Shown piece by piece: positions 1 through 10,672 of a DNA stretch of 64,000 nt. This stretch comes from Aricia agestis (Eukaryota; Arthropoda; Insecta; Lepidoptera; Lycaenidae). The DNA is taken from positions 13,825,262 through 13,889,261 of the forward strand of contig NC_056418.1 of the NCBI RefSeq assembly GCF_905147365.1, given 5' to 3'. The notes beneath the pieces were generated by a model. The model saw only the letters and a list, made by a program, of their open reading frames with translations. It was not told where the DNA came from and searched no databases. A program made the position numbers and the translations under genes. Every line of letters begins with the position of its first letter. Positions within the stretch are counted from its first letter, which is position 1.

Positions 1-138
1 CCTTAGCATAGCAACAAGACTAGCAATCTTCAAAAGAACAACATCCTGTATCAAAAAAACCTCCAAGATGACTGTCCTTAGCATAGCAACAAGACTAGCA
101 ATCTTCAAAAGAACAACAACCTGTATCAAAAAAACCCT
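1..138. repeat. Minisatellite block 1 (75-bp unit)
   Basis: Nearly two copies of a 75-bp unit starting at 1 and 76. The unit contains TTAGCATAGCAACAAGACTA followed by a CTTCAAAA/CCTGTATC segment. The array continues at about 540-860 after an interruption by Rep-K, so Rep-K probably inserted into a pre-existing array. It starts at the window edge and may extend further. Confidence 0.75.
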
Positions 139-546
139 TACAATCGATTAAATTTTTAACCCATTTTTTATGAAAATCGATTTTTAAAAAATCGATTTTT
201 TTAATTAATGGAAACCCTTATAATTTTTTTTAACCCATTTTTTATGAAATCGATTTTTTAAAAATCGTTTCTTTTAATTAATCGAAACCCTAATAATCGA
301 TTAAATTTTTAACCCATTTTTTATGAAAATAGTTTTTTTTTATTAATCGAAACCCTTACAATCGATTAAAAAATATCGACAATCGAAAAAAAACAATCGA
401 TTGTTCGATTAATGATTTCGATGTTACAACACTACTCTCCAACCGTCTTACGGTTTTTCGATCAGCACGAGAATCTGACGCGAGTTTCATAGTTTTTACC
501 CATCCCACAAAAGTGCTCAACGCCGCTAAAGAAGTTTTCACTTCAA
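134..546 (-). mobile_element. Rep-K copy 1 (dispersed repeat)
   Basis: The reverse complement of this stretch recurs at about 38217-38500. Shared parts are a segment reading in one frame EVKTSLAALSTFVG, a segment DSRADRKTVRRLESSVV, and an A/T-rich tail with two or three tandem versions of an ATCGATTAAATTTTTAACCC block. The class is not recognised. The conserved frame could mean a short coding relic, but no intact protein is visible. Confidence 0.6.
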
Positions 547-862
547 AAACCTCCAAGACGACTGTCCCTAGCATAGCAACAAGACTGCCTATCTTCAAAA
601 TAACAACACCATGTATCCCAAAAAAAACCTCCAAGTCGACAATCTTTAGCAACAAGACTAGTAATCTTCAAAACAACCACATCCTGTATCCCAAAGAAAG
701 CCTCCAAAACGACTATCCTTAGCATAGCAACAAGATTAGCTATCTTTATAACAACACCTTGTATCCCCAAAAAACGCCACAACGACTATCCTTAGCATAA
801 CAACAAGACAAGCAATTTTCAAAACAACACCCTGTATCCAAGAATAAAACTCTCGAAGACGA
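540..862. repeat. Minisatellite block 2 (73-78 bp unit)
   Basis: Four diverged tandem units with phase points near 566, 644, 717 and 790, the same unit as at 1-138. ORFs across it are repeat artefacts. Confidence 0.75.
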
Positions 863-982
863 TGACGCAAACATTCTAATTATAGTCCGCACCTGTCTAG
901 CGCCTGTGACATGAGCCTACATGCACTCACCTCGCATTATCTCCACACACTGAGCAATGAACGTGCCCGCATAATAACCCTG

Positions 983-1033
983 TATATATAGAGGAAAACC
1001 CCGACGTACGGCATTCGGGTATACAGTTTCAGT
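983..1033 (+). promoter_or_regulatory. Candidate core promoter of the insulin-like gene
   Basis: A TATATATA run at 983-990 lies about 110 bp upstream of the start codon. Arthropod initiator-like TCAGT occurs at 1029-1033, with a weaker ACAGT at 1023-1027. The TATA to TCAGT distance (about 45 bp) is longer than the usual 30 or so, so the exact start site is uncertain. Repeats end by about 860, which leaves a short repeat-free upstream region. Confidence 0.4.
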
Positions 1034-1098
1034 GAGGACAGTAACAACTACTATAGCCACTACAAGTGAAGCAACTGAGCAGCTACTACAAGTAAAAA

Positions 1099-1413
1099 AT
1101 GAAGTTGCTCGTAGTGTTCATCGCGTCCTTCCTGGTAGCCGTATGCGGGCAGAACCAGAACTTATGCGGACGGAACCTCGCCACCGCCTTGGCCAATCTC
1201 TGCGGCATGAACATGATCAAGCGGGCCCGAGGTCAGGATTTGCTGGTGAGAGATCAGGACCCGCTGGCCAGGGAGCTCGGAAGACTGCAGTTCTGGCCCT
1301 GGATGTCGAGGCACAGAACCAAATCCCTGGGCAGGAGTAAGAGGCAGATCGTGTCGGAGTGCTGCGAGAAGGCCTGTTCGAACGAGGAGCTGCTGTCCTA
1401 TTGTGATTATTAA
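1099..1413 (+). CDS. Bombyxin-type insulin-related peptide precursor
   Basis: A 104-residue preprohormone. Residues 1-18 form a hydrophobic signal peptide ending near VCGQ. The B-chain region (about 19-40) carries C23 and C35 with the CX11C spacing of insulins in the context LCGRNLATALANLC. A dibasic KR at 41-42 probably ends the B chain. A C-peptide of about 40 residues follows, then KR at 81-82. The A chain (83-104) has C88, C89, C93 and C102, the exact CCX3CX8C insulin motif. Family knowledge: such peptides fold as disulfide-linked A/B dimers, are secreted from neurosecretory or other cells, and act on an insulin receptor. One exon holds the whole precursor, as in Bombyx bombyxin genes. 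The start was chosen because the ATG is in an AAAA-ATG-A context and opens the signal peptide. No paralogue of full length is seen in the window. The exact member of the family cannot be assigned. Confidence 0.93.
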   Translation: MKLLVVFIASFLVAVCGQNQNLCGRNLATALANLCGMNMIKRARGQDLLVRDQDPLARELGRLQFWPWMSRHRTKSLGRSKRQIVSECCEKACSNEELLSYCDY

Positions 1414-1457
1414 TATATAATATGTCTGCCCCGGGCTTCGTGATAAATGATAATAAG

Positions 1458-1463
1458 TATAAA
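1458..1463 (+). terminator. Possible variant poly(A) signal
   Basis: TATAAA lies 45 bp after the stop codon of the insulin-like gene. It is a weak variant of AATAAA; the first canonical AATAAA is near 2032, about 620 bp downstream. This is a guess about the 3' end. Confidence 0.2.
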
Positions 1464-1574
1464 CCCTTTTGTATCAAATTTGTCTAATATCGTGTCTTGA
1501 AGTCGTGATAACTCATATAAAATCTTATGTATCAAATTTGTAGGTTTACTAATTTATCTCTTGAAGCTTAGCTT

Positions 1575-1716
1575 AACTTTTGACTGACTCATGGCCGAAT
1601 TTTCAACGTCTTAAAGCCCTTCTTCACGTTGGGCTACGATTGGTAACCATAATTGTCTGTCTACAGCACGCATCATCGACGGGCATTTACAGACTGACTA
1701 AGGTTATTTCTGTACA
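1575..1716 (+). pseudogene. Leader-like relic A (weak)
   Basis: Begins GACTGACT next to a possible start and reads, in one frame, a hydrophobic stretch LRLVTIIVCLQHASSTGIY. It resembles the stretch LIFTIIVHLHYVQSMSSMGKY at 2546-2680 in order and spacing. Both may be copies of one secreted-peptide leader exon, or of an unrecognised repeat. The Pal-2 element at 1717 cuts it off. No function can be assigned. Confidence 0.2.
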
Positions 1717-1867
1717 GGGGCAGTATGACGAAACCGTTTTGAGACTCAAACGATCGAATTGGAATGCAGCGACCTACTCTAACAAACGTGAAATGACGTT
1801 GTTAGAGAAGGACACGGCATTCTGATTCGATCGTCTGAGTCTTAAAACGGCTTCATTGTAGGCCCCC
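1717..1867. mobile_element. Pal-2 MITE, copy 1
   Basis: A palindromic element of about 150 bp whose arms contain GAAACCGTTTTGAGACTCAA and its complement. It is the most diverged of three copies (also 41562-41707 and 50030-50179). The middle carries AACAAACGTGAAATGACGTT. It has no coding capacity. Confidence 0.75.
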
Positions 1868-2532
1868 TTGGCCCGGCCTCTAGGTTCGCCTCTACTTGTC
1901 CTTGTGTCATCGTGACAAAGTCATAGACTTTCGCTTAGTTAGACTTGATTTGAGAATCTTTTAAGGGATGGTTTAAATACATACTAAGGTTTAAACTTTA
2001 ATCACTTGACCATCGAATATATTACGCCCCTAATAAACTGAACTCATAGAGCTCAAAATACAAGTCAATGTTATGCTTACTATACATACAGTTGTCTTGC
2101 TTCTAAATTCATACATGTACGTTATGTAAACTTAAAGTCAATTTCATATTCGATTGGAGATGATATCTTACGGTTGTAATAACGTAGAACCGTAAGCCTC
2201 TTACGGGGAGCTTACGTATTACATCCCGCAGAAATGAGGTTTGTTTAGAAATTCAAGAAATTCAAACTTTATTTGCAAACAAGTACATATTAAAATCAAA
2301 ATACATTGACAAATACAACTTATACCTCTTTTCAATCGTATTTCAACGTACAGGGTTCAACATTTCTACTTAAATTAATTGGAGTTATGCTGAAATATTT
2401 TAACTAGTAGTGAGTAGATAAAATTGCTAGATAATCATATATTTTGTACCAGAATGTAGAAATAAAATAAGATATACTATAGGAATGTTATTTATCATGT
2501 TACTAAATATATAATAAACATATACTTTTGTA
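1868..2532. other. A/T-rich spacer
   Basis: No gene or clear repeat is seen. A small hairpin with CGTAAG/CTTACG arms lies at about 2191-2216. Confidence 0.4.
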
Positions 2533-2545
2533 TATCGACTGACTA

Positions 2546-2800
2546 ATGACTATTGCTGTTTCATTTATGATTCTTAAAATACTCTCTCTTCATAGCAAAC
2601 CATGCTGGTTAACTTTGATTTTTACCATTATTGTTCATCTACATTATGTACAATCCATGTCTTCCATGGGCAAATATTATAATATGCCCCTTAACACGTC
2701 CATCGTGGGTATCGCAGACACAATAGATTTTCAATTGTTATGCGGCAACCGGCTGCCGCTTGGGGATTCATCAATCCCCAAGCGGCAGCCGGTTGCCTAA
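2546..2800 (+). pseudogene. Leader-like relic B (weak)
   Basis: An ATG after GACTGACT opens 84 codons. Residues about 19-37 are hydrophobic and signal-peptide-like (LTLIFTIIVHLHYVQS). Near the end it reads QLLCGNRLPLG, which recalls an insulin B-chain start, but those codons lie in a perfect hairpin (2744-2797) and may be chance. Relic A upstream looks related. It could be a broken insulin-family paralogue, another secreted peptide, or noise. Confidence 0.2.
2744..2797. repeat. Perfect hairpin, 25-bp arms
   Basis: Arms 2744-2768 and 2773-2797 are exact reverse complements around the 4-nt loop CATC. Part of the arm (GCCGCTTGGGGATT) recurs at about 28841, which suggests origin from a dispersed repeat. 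Confidence 0.9.
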
Positions 2801-3028
2801 TTAATTTTGTTATCGCCTATATCTGACCATAGTTGGCCAACGTTGGTCATTTAGATTTTAAATTGTTGACACTCCAAAGATCAGTTTAATCACGAAATTA
2901 AAAAAAAATACTAAAAATAACGTGTAGATAACAAACTAAGAAGGCTTGACAAAAACATAAATAAATTATTGTAAGCATAAACATACAATTAATATAAATC
3001 ATAGTAATAAATAATTATTATACTTACG

Positions 3029-3197
3029 AGATGACGCCTGCAACTCCGTTGCGCCAAAATTCGTTTATCACGCGGGAACCTAGGGTCCTTTCCCGGGACT
3101 AAAAATATCTGCATACCAAATTTCAGCAAAATCGGTTCATCGGTTTGAGCGTGAAGAGGTAACAGACAGACAGACACACTTTCGCATTTACAATCTA
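3029..3197 (-). mobile_element. Hel-A Helitron-like element
   Basis: Reads, on the complement, the Hel-A body: GCGAAAGTG(T) CTGTCTG run, TCAC GC, ACCGATTTTGCTGAAATTTG, CCCGGGAAAGGA, then GTTGCGGGCGTCATCT at the 3' end. Non-autonomous, no ORF. It abuts a Hel-B copy. Confidence 0.7.
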
Positions 3198-3436
3198 TAT
3201 ATATAAAACTCAAAGGTGACTGACTGACTGATTGACATAGTGATCTATCAACACACAGCCCAAACCACTGGACGGATCGGACTGAAATTTGGAATGCAGG
3301 TAGATGTTATGACGTAGGCATCCGCTAAGAAAGGATTTTGATAAATTCCAACCCCAAGGGGTTCAAATAGGGGATGAAAGTTTGTATAATATAATAATAC
3401 TTCTTAACGAGAGCGAAGCCGCGGGCAAAAGCTCGT
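3194..3436 (+). mobile_element. Hel-B Helitron-like element
   Basis: Starts TCTATATATATAAAACTC, runs through GTGATCTATCAAC, CCAAACCACTGGACGGATCG and GCATCCGCTAAGAAAGG, and ends GCGGGCAAAAGCTCGT. Another copy (28743) ends in CTAGT, which fits a Helitron 3' end. About 240 bp, no ORF. Confidence 0.7.
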
Positions 3437-4847
3437 TTATTTATATAATTAGCATGGATTATTATTATATCTAATTGATTTGAGCGAATTGATCAAGTTA
3501 GTACTGTGAGCTCGCTGCTCATGCGGTAAATATTTGTACAGCCATCTCAGGTGCTTGCCCTTGTCTGCAATGTATTAATTATAGTATATAGTATAATATA
3601 TGCCATATACATGTATGAGCATTCCGCACATACATCTCATATTAAAGCTCGCCAAACATGGAATACCTAATAATATTAGTATGACATTATTAATTGCAGA
3701 ATTAATCGTGATTGCAGAATTAACTGAAAGGATTTCGATAAGTCCAATAAATAAATTTTAGATGTCGTGTAGTTTGTTGGCGAACTTTTTCGAAACGGCT
3801 GGACCGATTACGTTAAAATTTTAGGTTGTTAATGTTGTCAAGTCAATGTCAAGTGGTTGGTCTGAGAAACGGCCAATATCTATTTCTCAAATCCGAAATA
3901 ACTTAGCAGGTTCGGTCATCTTCAATGGCAGTATTAAAGTTTTTTTGAAAGTTAAGGAGTGAAGGTTCTTAAGGATGTGGTCGTTACAACGTCTGAAATC
4001 AAAACTCTTCACTTTTTGGGAAAATCTTTCATAGAGGCTCCTATGCATATACGCAAAACGCGTATTATATCAAAACATCGTTTGCAGGTTTCAACGATTT
4101 TCTTTTCAAGCTATTTTATACAGTAATTGGCAAAAAAGACCAAAGTGTGGAAAAAAGCTTTGAAATTCTTGAATTGAAATCAAAAGTTTCTTAAACGTCT
4201 TCATTACAAAGAAACAAAGTACAAACATAAAAGAACATTAACAATACAATCTCACAGTGCATGGAACACAGTCAAAGTATTATTCGTTTCATATTATTTC
4301 TAGAGAATACTACAACTTTAATTAAACCTCTGATTCTACTAAGATAATATCTTAACAAAGAAAGAAAGTAAACGCAAAGAATAAGGTGAAACGATCTACA
4401 AGTCCCAATATGGAACAGATAAATGATGCATAAATATTATAGGCATGTATTTAAATCAATATCTGTATATTCCCTTTTCTCGATCAAAATATTTCAAAGT
4501 TTCACCAAAAATACTGACTTGCACACTAATTATGCACCCTAAATAATGCGAATTCAGCATACTAATTAAAGTTATTTGCGTAACTGTTTTACTGAACGAA
4601 TAACTATTATTAAAATTGTATATCTAACAATTCCTTAGTTCCACAAACATACTACAACTTTTTAAAGGAAAACCATCACCTAAATTACTTTTAGGAACAT
4701 CATTTATTCTAAATAAAACCCAATTTAATATCTTATGTTCATATTATTAAGAACACATAAAAATCATCAAGTGCTAACTTAACATGGACTAAACTTTAGC
4801 ACAGTGAATTGTAACTCAGTTTATAAACAATAATAATAAACAATCGC
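3437..4847. other. A/T-rich spacer
   Basis: No gene recognised. A fragment near 3765-3830 (CGAAACGGCTGGACCGATTA) resembles the 5' part of Hel-E-like repeats. The rest shows no clear structure. Confidence 0.35.
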
Positions 4848-4895
4848 CAAAAAGCGAGTCGGATTCGCGCACAAAGGGTTCCTTACCGATATATT
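4848..4895 (-). mobile_element. Rep-T 3' end fragment
   Basis: The complement reads AACCCTTTGTGCGCGAATCC GACTCGC, the diagnostic 3' end of Rep-T, next to a short GGTTCC block. Only about 50 bp survive. Confidence 0.5.
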
Positions 4896-5858
4896 GCAAA
4901 ATAATTAAGCCTCCGGCTTAGGAATTGCACTCTAGGGGTTGACAAGCTACTAAAGAAAAAAAAAAAAGAAAAAAACAACAGCTGGCTTTAATTATGAGTC
5001 TGGGTGGTTTACTTTACTTCTGGGTGGTTCACAAAAAATAACGCTCCCGCCTTAGCCATCTAACCTAACCCAATCAAGTCGTATTGGGCCAACATTGTAA
5101 TTAATTATTTAAGAATCATTAAGAAATTTATTAACCCATACATTACAATACAGTAGTGAATTTTGATAATGTTTCTTAATTTTTATCAAGAAACCTTGAA
5201 TTATATAGTTTTGGAATGATAAAATCTTTCACCATATCTCATCATAATTACCAAAAATCTTTGTCGCTAACACAGAAATAGATCAAGATATATCTGTGGT
5301 CGCTAAAGAGTAAAGAGCGAGCGCAAAGGAGTGAGTGCGGCGTAAGATGAGGAGGCCCCAACATGTTTTTCAGTAAAACAAAGAAACAAAAAGAAAATAA
5401 ATTTAGGTTAAAAATATTTTAGTTGCACGATTTGTCAATTTGTAGACTTGTTTTGATTATTGTAATAGAAATTGATTTTATTGTGGTGCACCTTTCGATA
5501 TTGTTTTTAGAAATTCCGTTGTAAGATTGTTCAATTTAGAGTGCAAGTTAGTATTTTTGATAAACAATTTAAATTTTAGTTTTACAAATAATATATCCGA
5601 TGTATGAACCATATTTTTAGTGTTGATTCGGTTATAAAGGTTGTCTCGTTTTGTATGATGTTTAAGTTTTTTTTGAAGGACATGTTCAGTTAATCAATTG
5701 TTTTTTTTTATCAGCATTAGTTTTTCTGGTATGCAATCAGTTAATTAGCGGAGTCAAGGTAGTGTGCTAAAAAATTATTCTGATGTGCATTTAATAATAT
5801 CCCAATATTATATGTAAGTATGTACTATCATTATGACGAATATTATATATAATATGAA
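4896..5858. other. A/T-rich spacer
   Basis: No gene seen. An imperfect direct repeat CTGGGTGGTT occurs twice near 5008-5030. Confidence 0.35.
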
Positions 5859-6150
5859 GACCTCTATGGCTCAATTGGTGGACTGTTGGTAGCTTAAGCC
5901 GGGGGTCGCGGGTTCGAATCCCGCCGACGGAACAAAAGTTTTTCAAAATTCCTGGGTCATGGATGTGTATTGAATATGTGTGTATCATAATATAATAAAA
6001 ATCATAAATATAATATATGTATAGTATAAAAGTAGGTATGAAATATATTTCCGTTGTCTAGTACCCGTAGTCCACCACAAGTCCTTCAGGTACTCACCAC
6101 GGGGCCAGACTGACGTGGTGTGAAGCGTCCATAGATTATTATTATTATAA
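5859..6150 (+). mobile_element. SINE-1, copy 1 (tRNA-related)
   Basis: The head is tRNA-like: A-box-like TGGCTCAATTGGTGGA at 5868 and B box GGTTCGAATCC at about 5911-5921. The body follows with CCTGGGTCATGGATGTGTAT, TTTCCGTTGTCTAGTACCCG and CAGACTGACGTGGTGTGAAG, and an ATT-rich tail. RNA polymerase III promoter boxes imply transcription of the ancestor. Other copies: 14310-14951, 36062-36200, 36326-36573. Confidence 0.85.
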
Positions 6151-6500
6151 TTTATAATTGAAGACATGAGTTGATGATGTGGGTAACTAACAATAATTAC
6201 AAAACGGTCGTTTTTGGAACGGAGATCCTTATCGCGCGTTCGGCGTAAAGGAGGCTAGACAGAACGATATTTGACCTCTACATTTTTTTATTAACTAGTA
6301 CCCGCTTGGTAGGGGTAGAGGGCGTTGATAGTATTCCTGTGCGTCAACTATATTATGGCGTAGATGATGAAGTTACAAGGTTAGTTTAAATTATAAGGGT
6401 AAAAATGAGTAATAACTCTTATGTTGTAAATGTAAGTTACCAATTTGATCCACTCATATTTTCAATTGCAAAATATCTGCCCGTCTTTCTACATTTTATT
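6151..6500. other. Spacer
   Basis: No gene seen. A stretch at 6216-6262 (GAACGGAGATCC ... CGGCGTAAAGGAGGC) is more GC-rich than its surroundings but was not matched to anything. Confidence 0.3.
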
Positions 6501-6939
6501 AGGGTTCCGTACCCAAAGAGTAAAAACGGGACCCTATTACTGAGACTTCGATGTCTGTCCGTTTGTCTGTCTGTCTCCAGGCTGTAACTCAAGAACCGCT
6601 GTAGAGTATAGCTAGACTTCTGAAATTTTCACAGATTATGTATTTCTGGTACCGCTATAGCAACAAATACTAAAAAAGTAAAAACAAAATAATTAATATT
6701 TACGGGGGGCTCCCATACAACAAATGTAATTTTTTTTTTTGGTCTTTTTGGCTCGTAATCCATAATGGCAACATACATCTCCTCCTCAATTATATGTGTT
6801 CTTTAATATAAAATAATAAAATTAAAATAAATAATTAAGGGGGGCTGCCTCCCAAAAAAACATTTTTTTCCTTATCTTCGCTCTATAACGGTACGAAACC
6901 CATCGTGCGCGAGTCCGACTCGCACTTGGCCGATTTTTT
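6501..6939 (+). mobile_element. Rep-T, diverged copy
   Basis: Starts AGGGTTCCGTACCCAAAGAG, contains a CTGTCCGTTTGTCTGTCTGT run, and ends GCGCGAGTCCGACTCGCACT TGGCCGATTTTT. It shares both ends with the copies at 22322 and 34811 but is diverged internally. The class is not certain; the flanks are T-rich. Confidence 0.65.
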
Positions 6940-7434
6940 GTCTATTACCTCTTCAAACGAATTTTGTAAAATATTTTTTCGATTAACCAAAACTTTTCAT
7001 TATACTTAAACGTTTTAAATTAAGTTATCAGTAAGTGCCTGCGGGGCACATTGCTAAAGTGAACAGTTTAATTAACATTAAATTAAATAACAGACATACA
7101 ATACAGACGACTGACACAATAATTAAGATTCGTACACTTGATATTCGACCAAAAGCTGTTATTTAAAAATTTTAACCATTTGGCCCAAACAGGAAACCGC
7201 AGCGCGTCCATTTTTAATTACGATTATAATTTAAAAACGCTCCTGCGAGCCCCCGGGGGTATTCATAATCCCGCGCGAAAAATATTAACAAAATAAACAT
7301 TTCCAGGGACCTATATTAATTGGGCTTTGGATGTGTTCGATGTAGGTCAACGAGGTATGAAATATGGGTGTCTCCATCGAAATACTATACTATAGAAGAG
7401 TAAGGGCTTATCCACGTAAACACGACAGGCAGTC
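6940..7434. other. Spacer
   Basis: No gene seen. A short GC-rich segment (GCGAGCCCCCGGGGG) lies at about 7246. Confidence 0.35.
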
Positions 7435-7662
7435 TAATGCTAAGTACTCACATACGGTTTTGCTCGATCGAGCAATAACGTCGAGCAAAACCCGCGACTC
7501 AGGATTTCGTCCACACATTCATCATTGCTCGATAGTTTTATTCTAAATCAATTTATTTAATTCCATCCAACCGGCTCGATACGAGCCTTCGAGCTGTGAG
7601 TTTTGCGGTCCACACAGTAGTAAAACTGTCGAGCAAAACCGCATGTGAGTACTTAGCATTAA
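7435..7662. mobile_element. Pal-3 MITE, copy 1
   Basis: Terminal inverted repeats of about 30 bp: TGCTAAGTACTCACATACGG plus TTTTGCTCGA at the left and the complement at the right. The interior has TCGAGC-rich secondary repeats and CGAGCCTTCGAGCTGTGAG. Second copy at 63417-63612. Confidence 0.8.
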
Positions 7663-8168
7663 GACTACAGCTATACAAATCACATGGAGAAAGTCTGTCT
7701 AAAGCTACATCGTGCCTCGAGTGAGTGACAGTTCAATTAAAGTAAAAAAAGCCATTTATGCTTACCTACTTTTAGTTATTGTACCTAAAATTGAAGTAAT
7801 GGCAACTTAATGTACTGTGATTGGTCGCATGAGTAATGTGACCTCTGCGCGACCAAAGAAATACAATTTTTAGCCATAGACGGCAACTGGAACCATATTT
7901 GAGTGGTCAAATGTACGAGAACAACCGTTCCATATTATAGAATTTCCATGACTGTCCCTAACGAAATATCAGTATAAATAACATATAAGTAGGCTTTGAG
8001 TACGCTCAATTTTATAGGCCCCGGATAGAGCCCGTATAAATTACATAAGAATAATATAAATAAAAGTACTTTATCTTTATGGGAGCCCACTTAAATATTT
8101 AAAACCCCGAGTGTGCTATTCTAACCCAACATTATAATATATCTTTGATCCAGTTCGGGTTATATTAA
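7663..8168. other. Spacer
   Basis: Nothing recognised. Confidence 0.35.
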
Positions 8169-8375
8169 ACTAGATGACGCCCGCAACTCCGTTGCGCCAA
8201 AACTCGTTTATCGCGCGGGAACCGTACACTTTTCCGGGACAAAAAGTATTCTATGTCCTTTCCCGGGACTCAAAGTATCTCCATGCCAAATTTCAGCAAA
8301 ATCGGTTCAGCGGTTTGGGCATGAAGAGGTAACAGACAGACAGATAGACAGACACACTTTCGCATTTATAATATA
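8169..8375 (-). mobile_element. Hel-A Helitron-like element
   Basis: Begins ACTAGATGACGCCCGCAACT, the complement of a Helitron-type CTAGT end with its GCAA/TTGC hairpin. The 5' end has a GACA run and CGCATTTATAATAT. Nearly full length, non-coding. Confidence 0.8.
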
Positions 8376-8436
8376 TTTAGTAATTTAGTAATTTAGTATT
8401 TAGTATTAGTATTTAGTAATTTAGTATTTAGTATGG
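8376..8436. repeat. TTTAGTA-type simple repeat
   Basis: Irregular repeats of ATTTAGTA/TTTAGTATTAG directly follow the Hel-A 5' end. Confidence 0.8.
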
Positions 8437-8570
8437 ATAACATAACACTATTCTCATTTACTGCGATTGACTATAGAGTCTAGACCGGTAGATGTTGGTT
8501 TGACATTTTATGATCTTAGCACTTTGCACTTTGATAGAGAATGTTTGGATTGAAAAAGAAACGAAGCTGT

Positions 8571-8709
8571 AGGTTCAATTCAGGCCGCGACGCGTAGATG
8601 CATTTCTAAATTTGTATGGATTTGACAGATTTGCAAGACGTCGCACTCAACTGAAATCTGCCAATTCAGTACAGAAATCTACGCGTCGCGTTGCGGTCTG
8701 AATTGACCT
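8571..8709. mobile_element. Single MITE
   Basis: Terminal inverted repeats around TTCAATTCAGGCCGCGACGC and its near-complement (GCGTTGCGGTCTGAATTGA). About 139 bp, no ORF. Confidence 0.7.
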
Positions 8710-8739
8710 TTAATGTTCAAATCGCACTCTTGTAAAGGA

Positions 8740-8913
8740 CTTAGGGTCAGTTCAAATTGTAACGTGACGAGGCGCTAAAATGCAATAATTTTAAATAAGC
8801 AATTCAAATTTCGAACACGCAGCCAGACACCACGAGCAACAGTCCTCTTGTTGAGCAAATAAAGTTCAGTTTAGAATGACCAATTTTAAAAACTGAGCGT
8901 GTACTGACCCTTA
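8740..8913. mobile_element. Possible MITE
   Basis: Short inverted ends TTAGGGTCAGT and ACTGACCCTTAA, about 12 bp, around an A/T-rich middle. Weak. Confidence 0.35.
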
Positions 8914-10489
8914 AGAGTTGATCGCGTGTACCACACGAGGTGTTATTAAAGCTTAGCACGATATCCGTCACTTTAACACCGGCTAGAAAACTTAAGGAAA
9001 CTATAAACTATTTCTATGGCCGTCCAACCTCTATATTACTTGGCGCCCGTGACCCAGTGAGTGAGTGTAGAGCAGGTTCGATCCATGATGAAAACAAAGG
9101 GGTGTTATGAGGTTGATGAGGTTGTAATGTCTATGTGTCCGTGGCGTCCAACCAAACGGGTAGACCGAATTTGATCTAATTTCGATTGTGTAGAGAAATT
9201 GGTACAGAAGAGTCGCGAGAGAATAACAACATAATATCATGTATTGTATATCTTTTTAGCATTTATGCCGAATGTGTCTCTACAAATTTTGAGGTAAGCT
9301 AATTCGCATTCTCTGCGACGGTCATTCCAGTCCCAAGATTCTTGCAGGACTGTAAAAATGATCCTCGCACAACTGCCATTTCATATACGACCTCCGCAAT
9401 TTGGCGGAAACGTTATTTTTTATGCAACCCCTGATGAGGGTCTAATACGAAAGTTCTGGGCGTCGGGACGGACAAAAAATCATACCAAACTAAATTTAAT
9501 ATACCCGACCCATATGGAAACTTATATTTGCGAAACAAAGTGTAGTTTTTTATTTCCTAACTGGGTTTTACTCTATCGCGCATGTTTTCCGATAAAAAAT
9601 ATCTTTTTTTTTAGTATTTGCGTAGCTAGGTTTCAAATTGAAAGTACTCTATGACTGAGTTGAATTTTCAACTTGTTTTAGGCACACACGGAATCCGATC
9701 CGTCGGATCAGTCCGGCCTGCGACCAGATCGATCGCATCAATCAGCCTCCCTGTACATTGGAGCCTTAAAAGCACCATGAGGGGAGGCCCCCATGGTGCT
9801 CCAATCCCCGCTTAGGCCAAGTTACGGGCACGATTAACTCAGCGCAACTTTACCAACGGTTGTCCGTGGAGCCTTAAAAGCCTGAAGCCACCGTAGTCGC
9901 CGACTTTCATCCTACACATCTCCGAATAATAAAAACAGATAAAATCAATAAATAATTTACGACTCCCACAAGGCAATAAAAACACTTATACCATAATATA
10001 TTTTGGCGAAAAAACACAAAACTTATGAAAGAAAATGAAATGGAAACCGCTGGAATTTATTACTGAGTATCGAGGCCGAGTTGTATTTAATAATCTGTTT
10101 TCGATATGGATCCTGAATAATCCATACTAATATTATTAAACCGAAAGTTTGTCTATCTGCCTGTAAACTAAAGTTAAACTAACCCTGTCAAGCTTAAGTT
10201 TATTTCATCATAATATATCTTGGATAGCGAGGAACAGGAGTTCAATAATTACAGGTAGTTAAGTTATTTCAACTAGTCGAAATATAATAAAACTACAAAA
10301 TTATACTCAAGGAGCTAGGTGATGTAAAAAAACATTAATTGGTTAAAAAATAGAACTATTGATAGCAGATAATGATCAGATAATGCCATTTTGCTGATCG
10401 GTAGGATTAAGATTTCAGTCTAGATCAAAGCTGCATTAAAGTTGAATTCTAACAGCAAAATCAGCAGTAATAGATTTCATAGCTCGTAT
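8914..10489. other. Spacer with short direct repeat
   Basis: No gene supported. TGGAGCCTTAAAAGC occurs twice, at about 9759 and 9867, and AGCACCATGA/CCCCATGGTGCT forms a small hairpin near 9770-9802. A 98-codon ORF at 9358 shows no recognisable domain. Confidence 0.35.
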
Positions 10490-10672
10490 AATCCATACTT
10501 ATATTATAAATGCGAAAGTGTGTCAGACATCATCCAAACCACAGAAACGATTTTGCTCAAAGTTGGATGGAGATACTATGAGTCCCGGGAAAGGACATAT
10601 GATACTTTTTAACCCCGGAAAAATGTAAGAAAAAAATTAAAGTTTCCGCGCGATAAACGAATTTTATCGCGC
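10490..10672 (+). mobile_element. Hel-A Helitron-like fragment
   Basis: Starts ATCCATACTTATATTATAAA, contains the GCGAAAGTGTGTC block, GAGTCCCGGGAAAGGACATA and CGCGCGATAAACGAATTTT, then loses the 3' end. Confidence 0.65.

Noticed and set aside
1032..1477. Two other ORFs overlapping the insulin gene (1032-1340 on +, 1217-1477 on -)
   Set aside because: They are other-frame readings of the GC-richer insulin exon and show no domain; the 1099-1413 frame has the full insulin signature.
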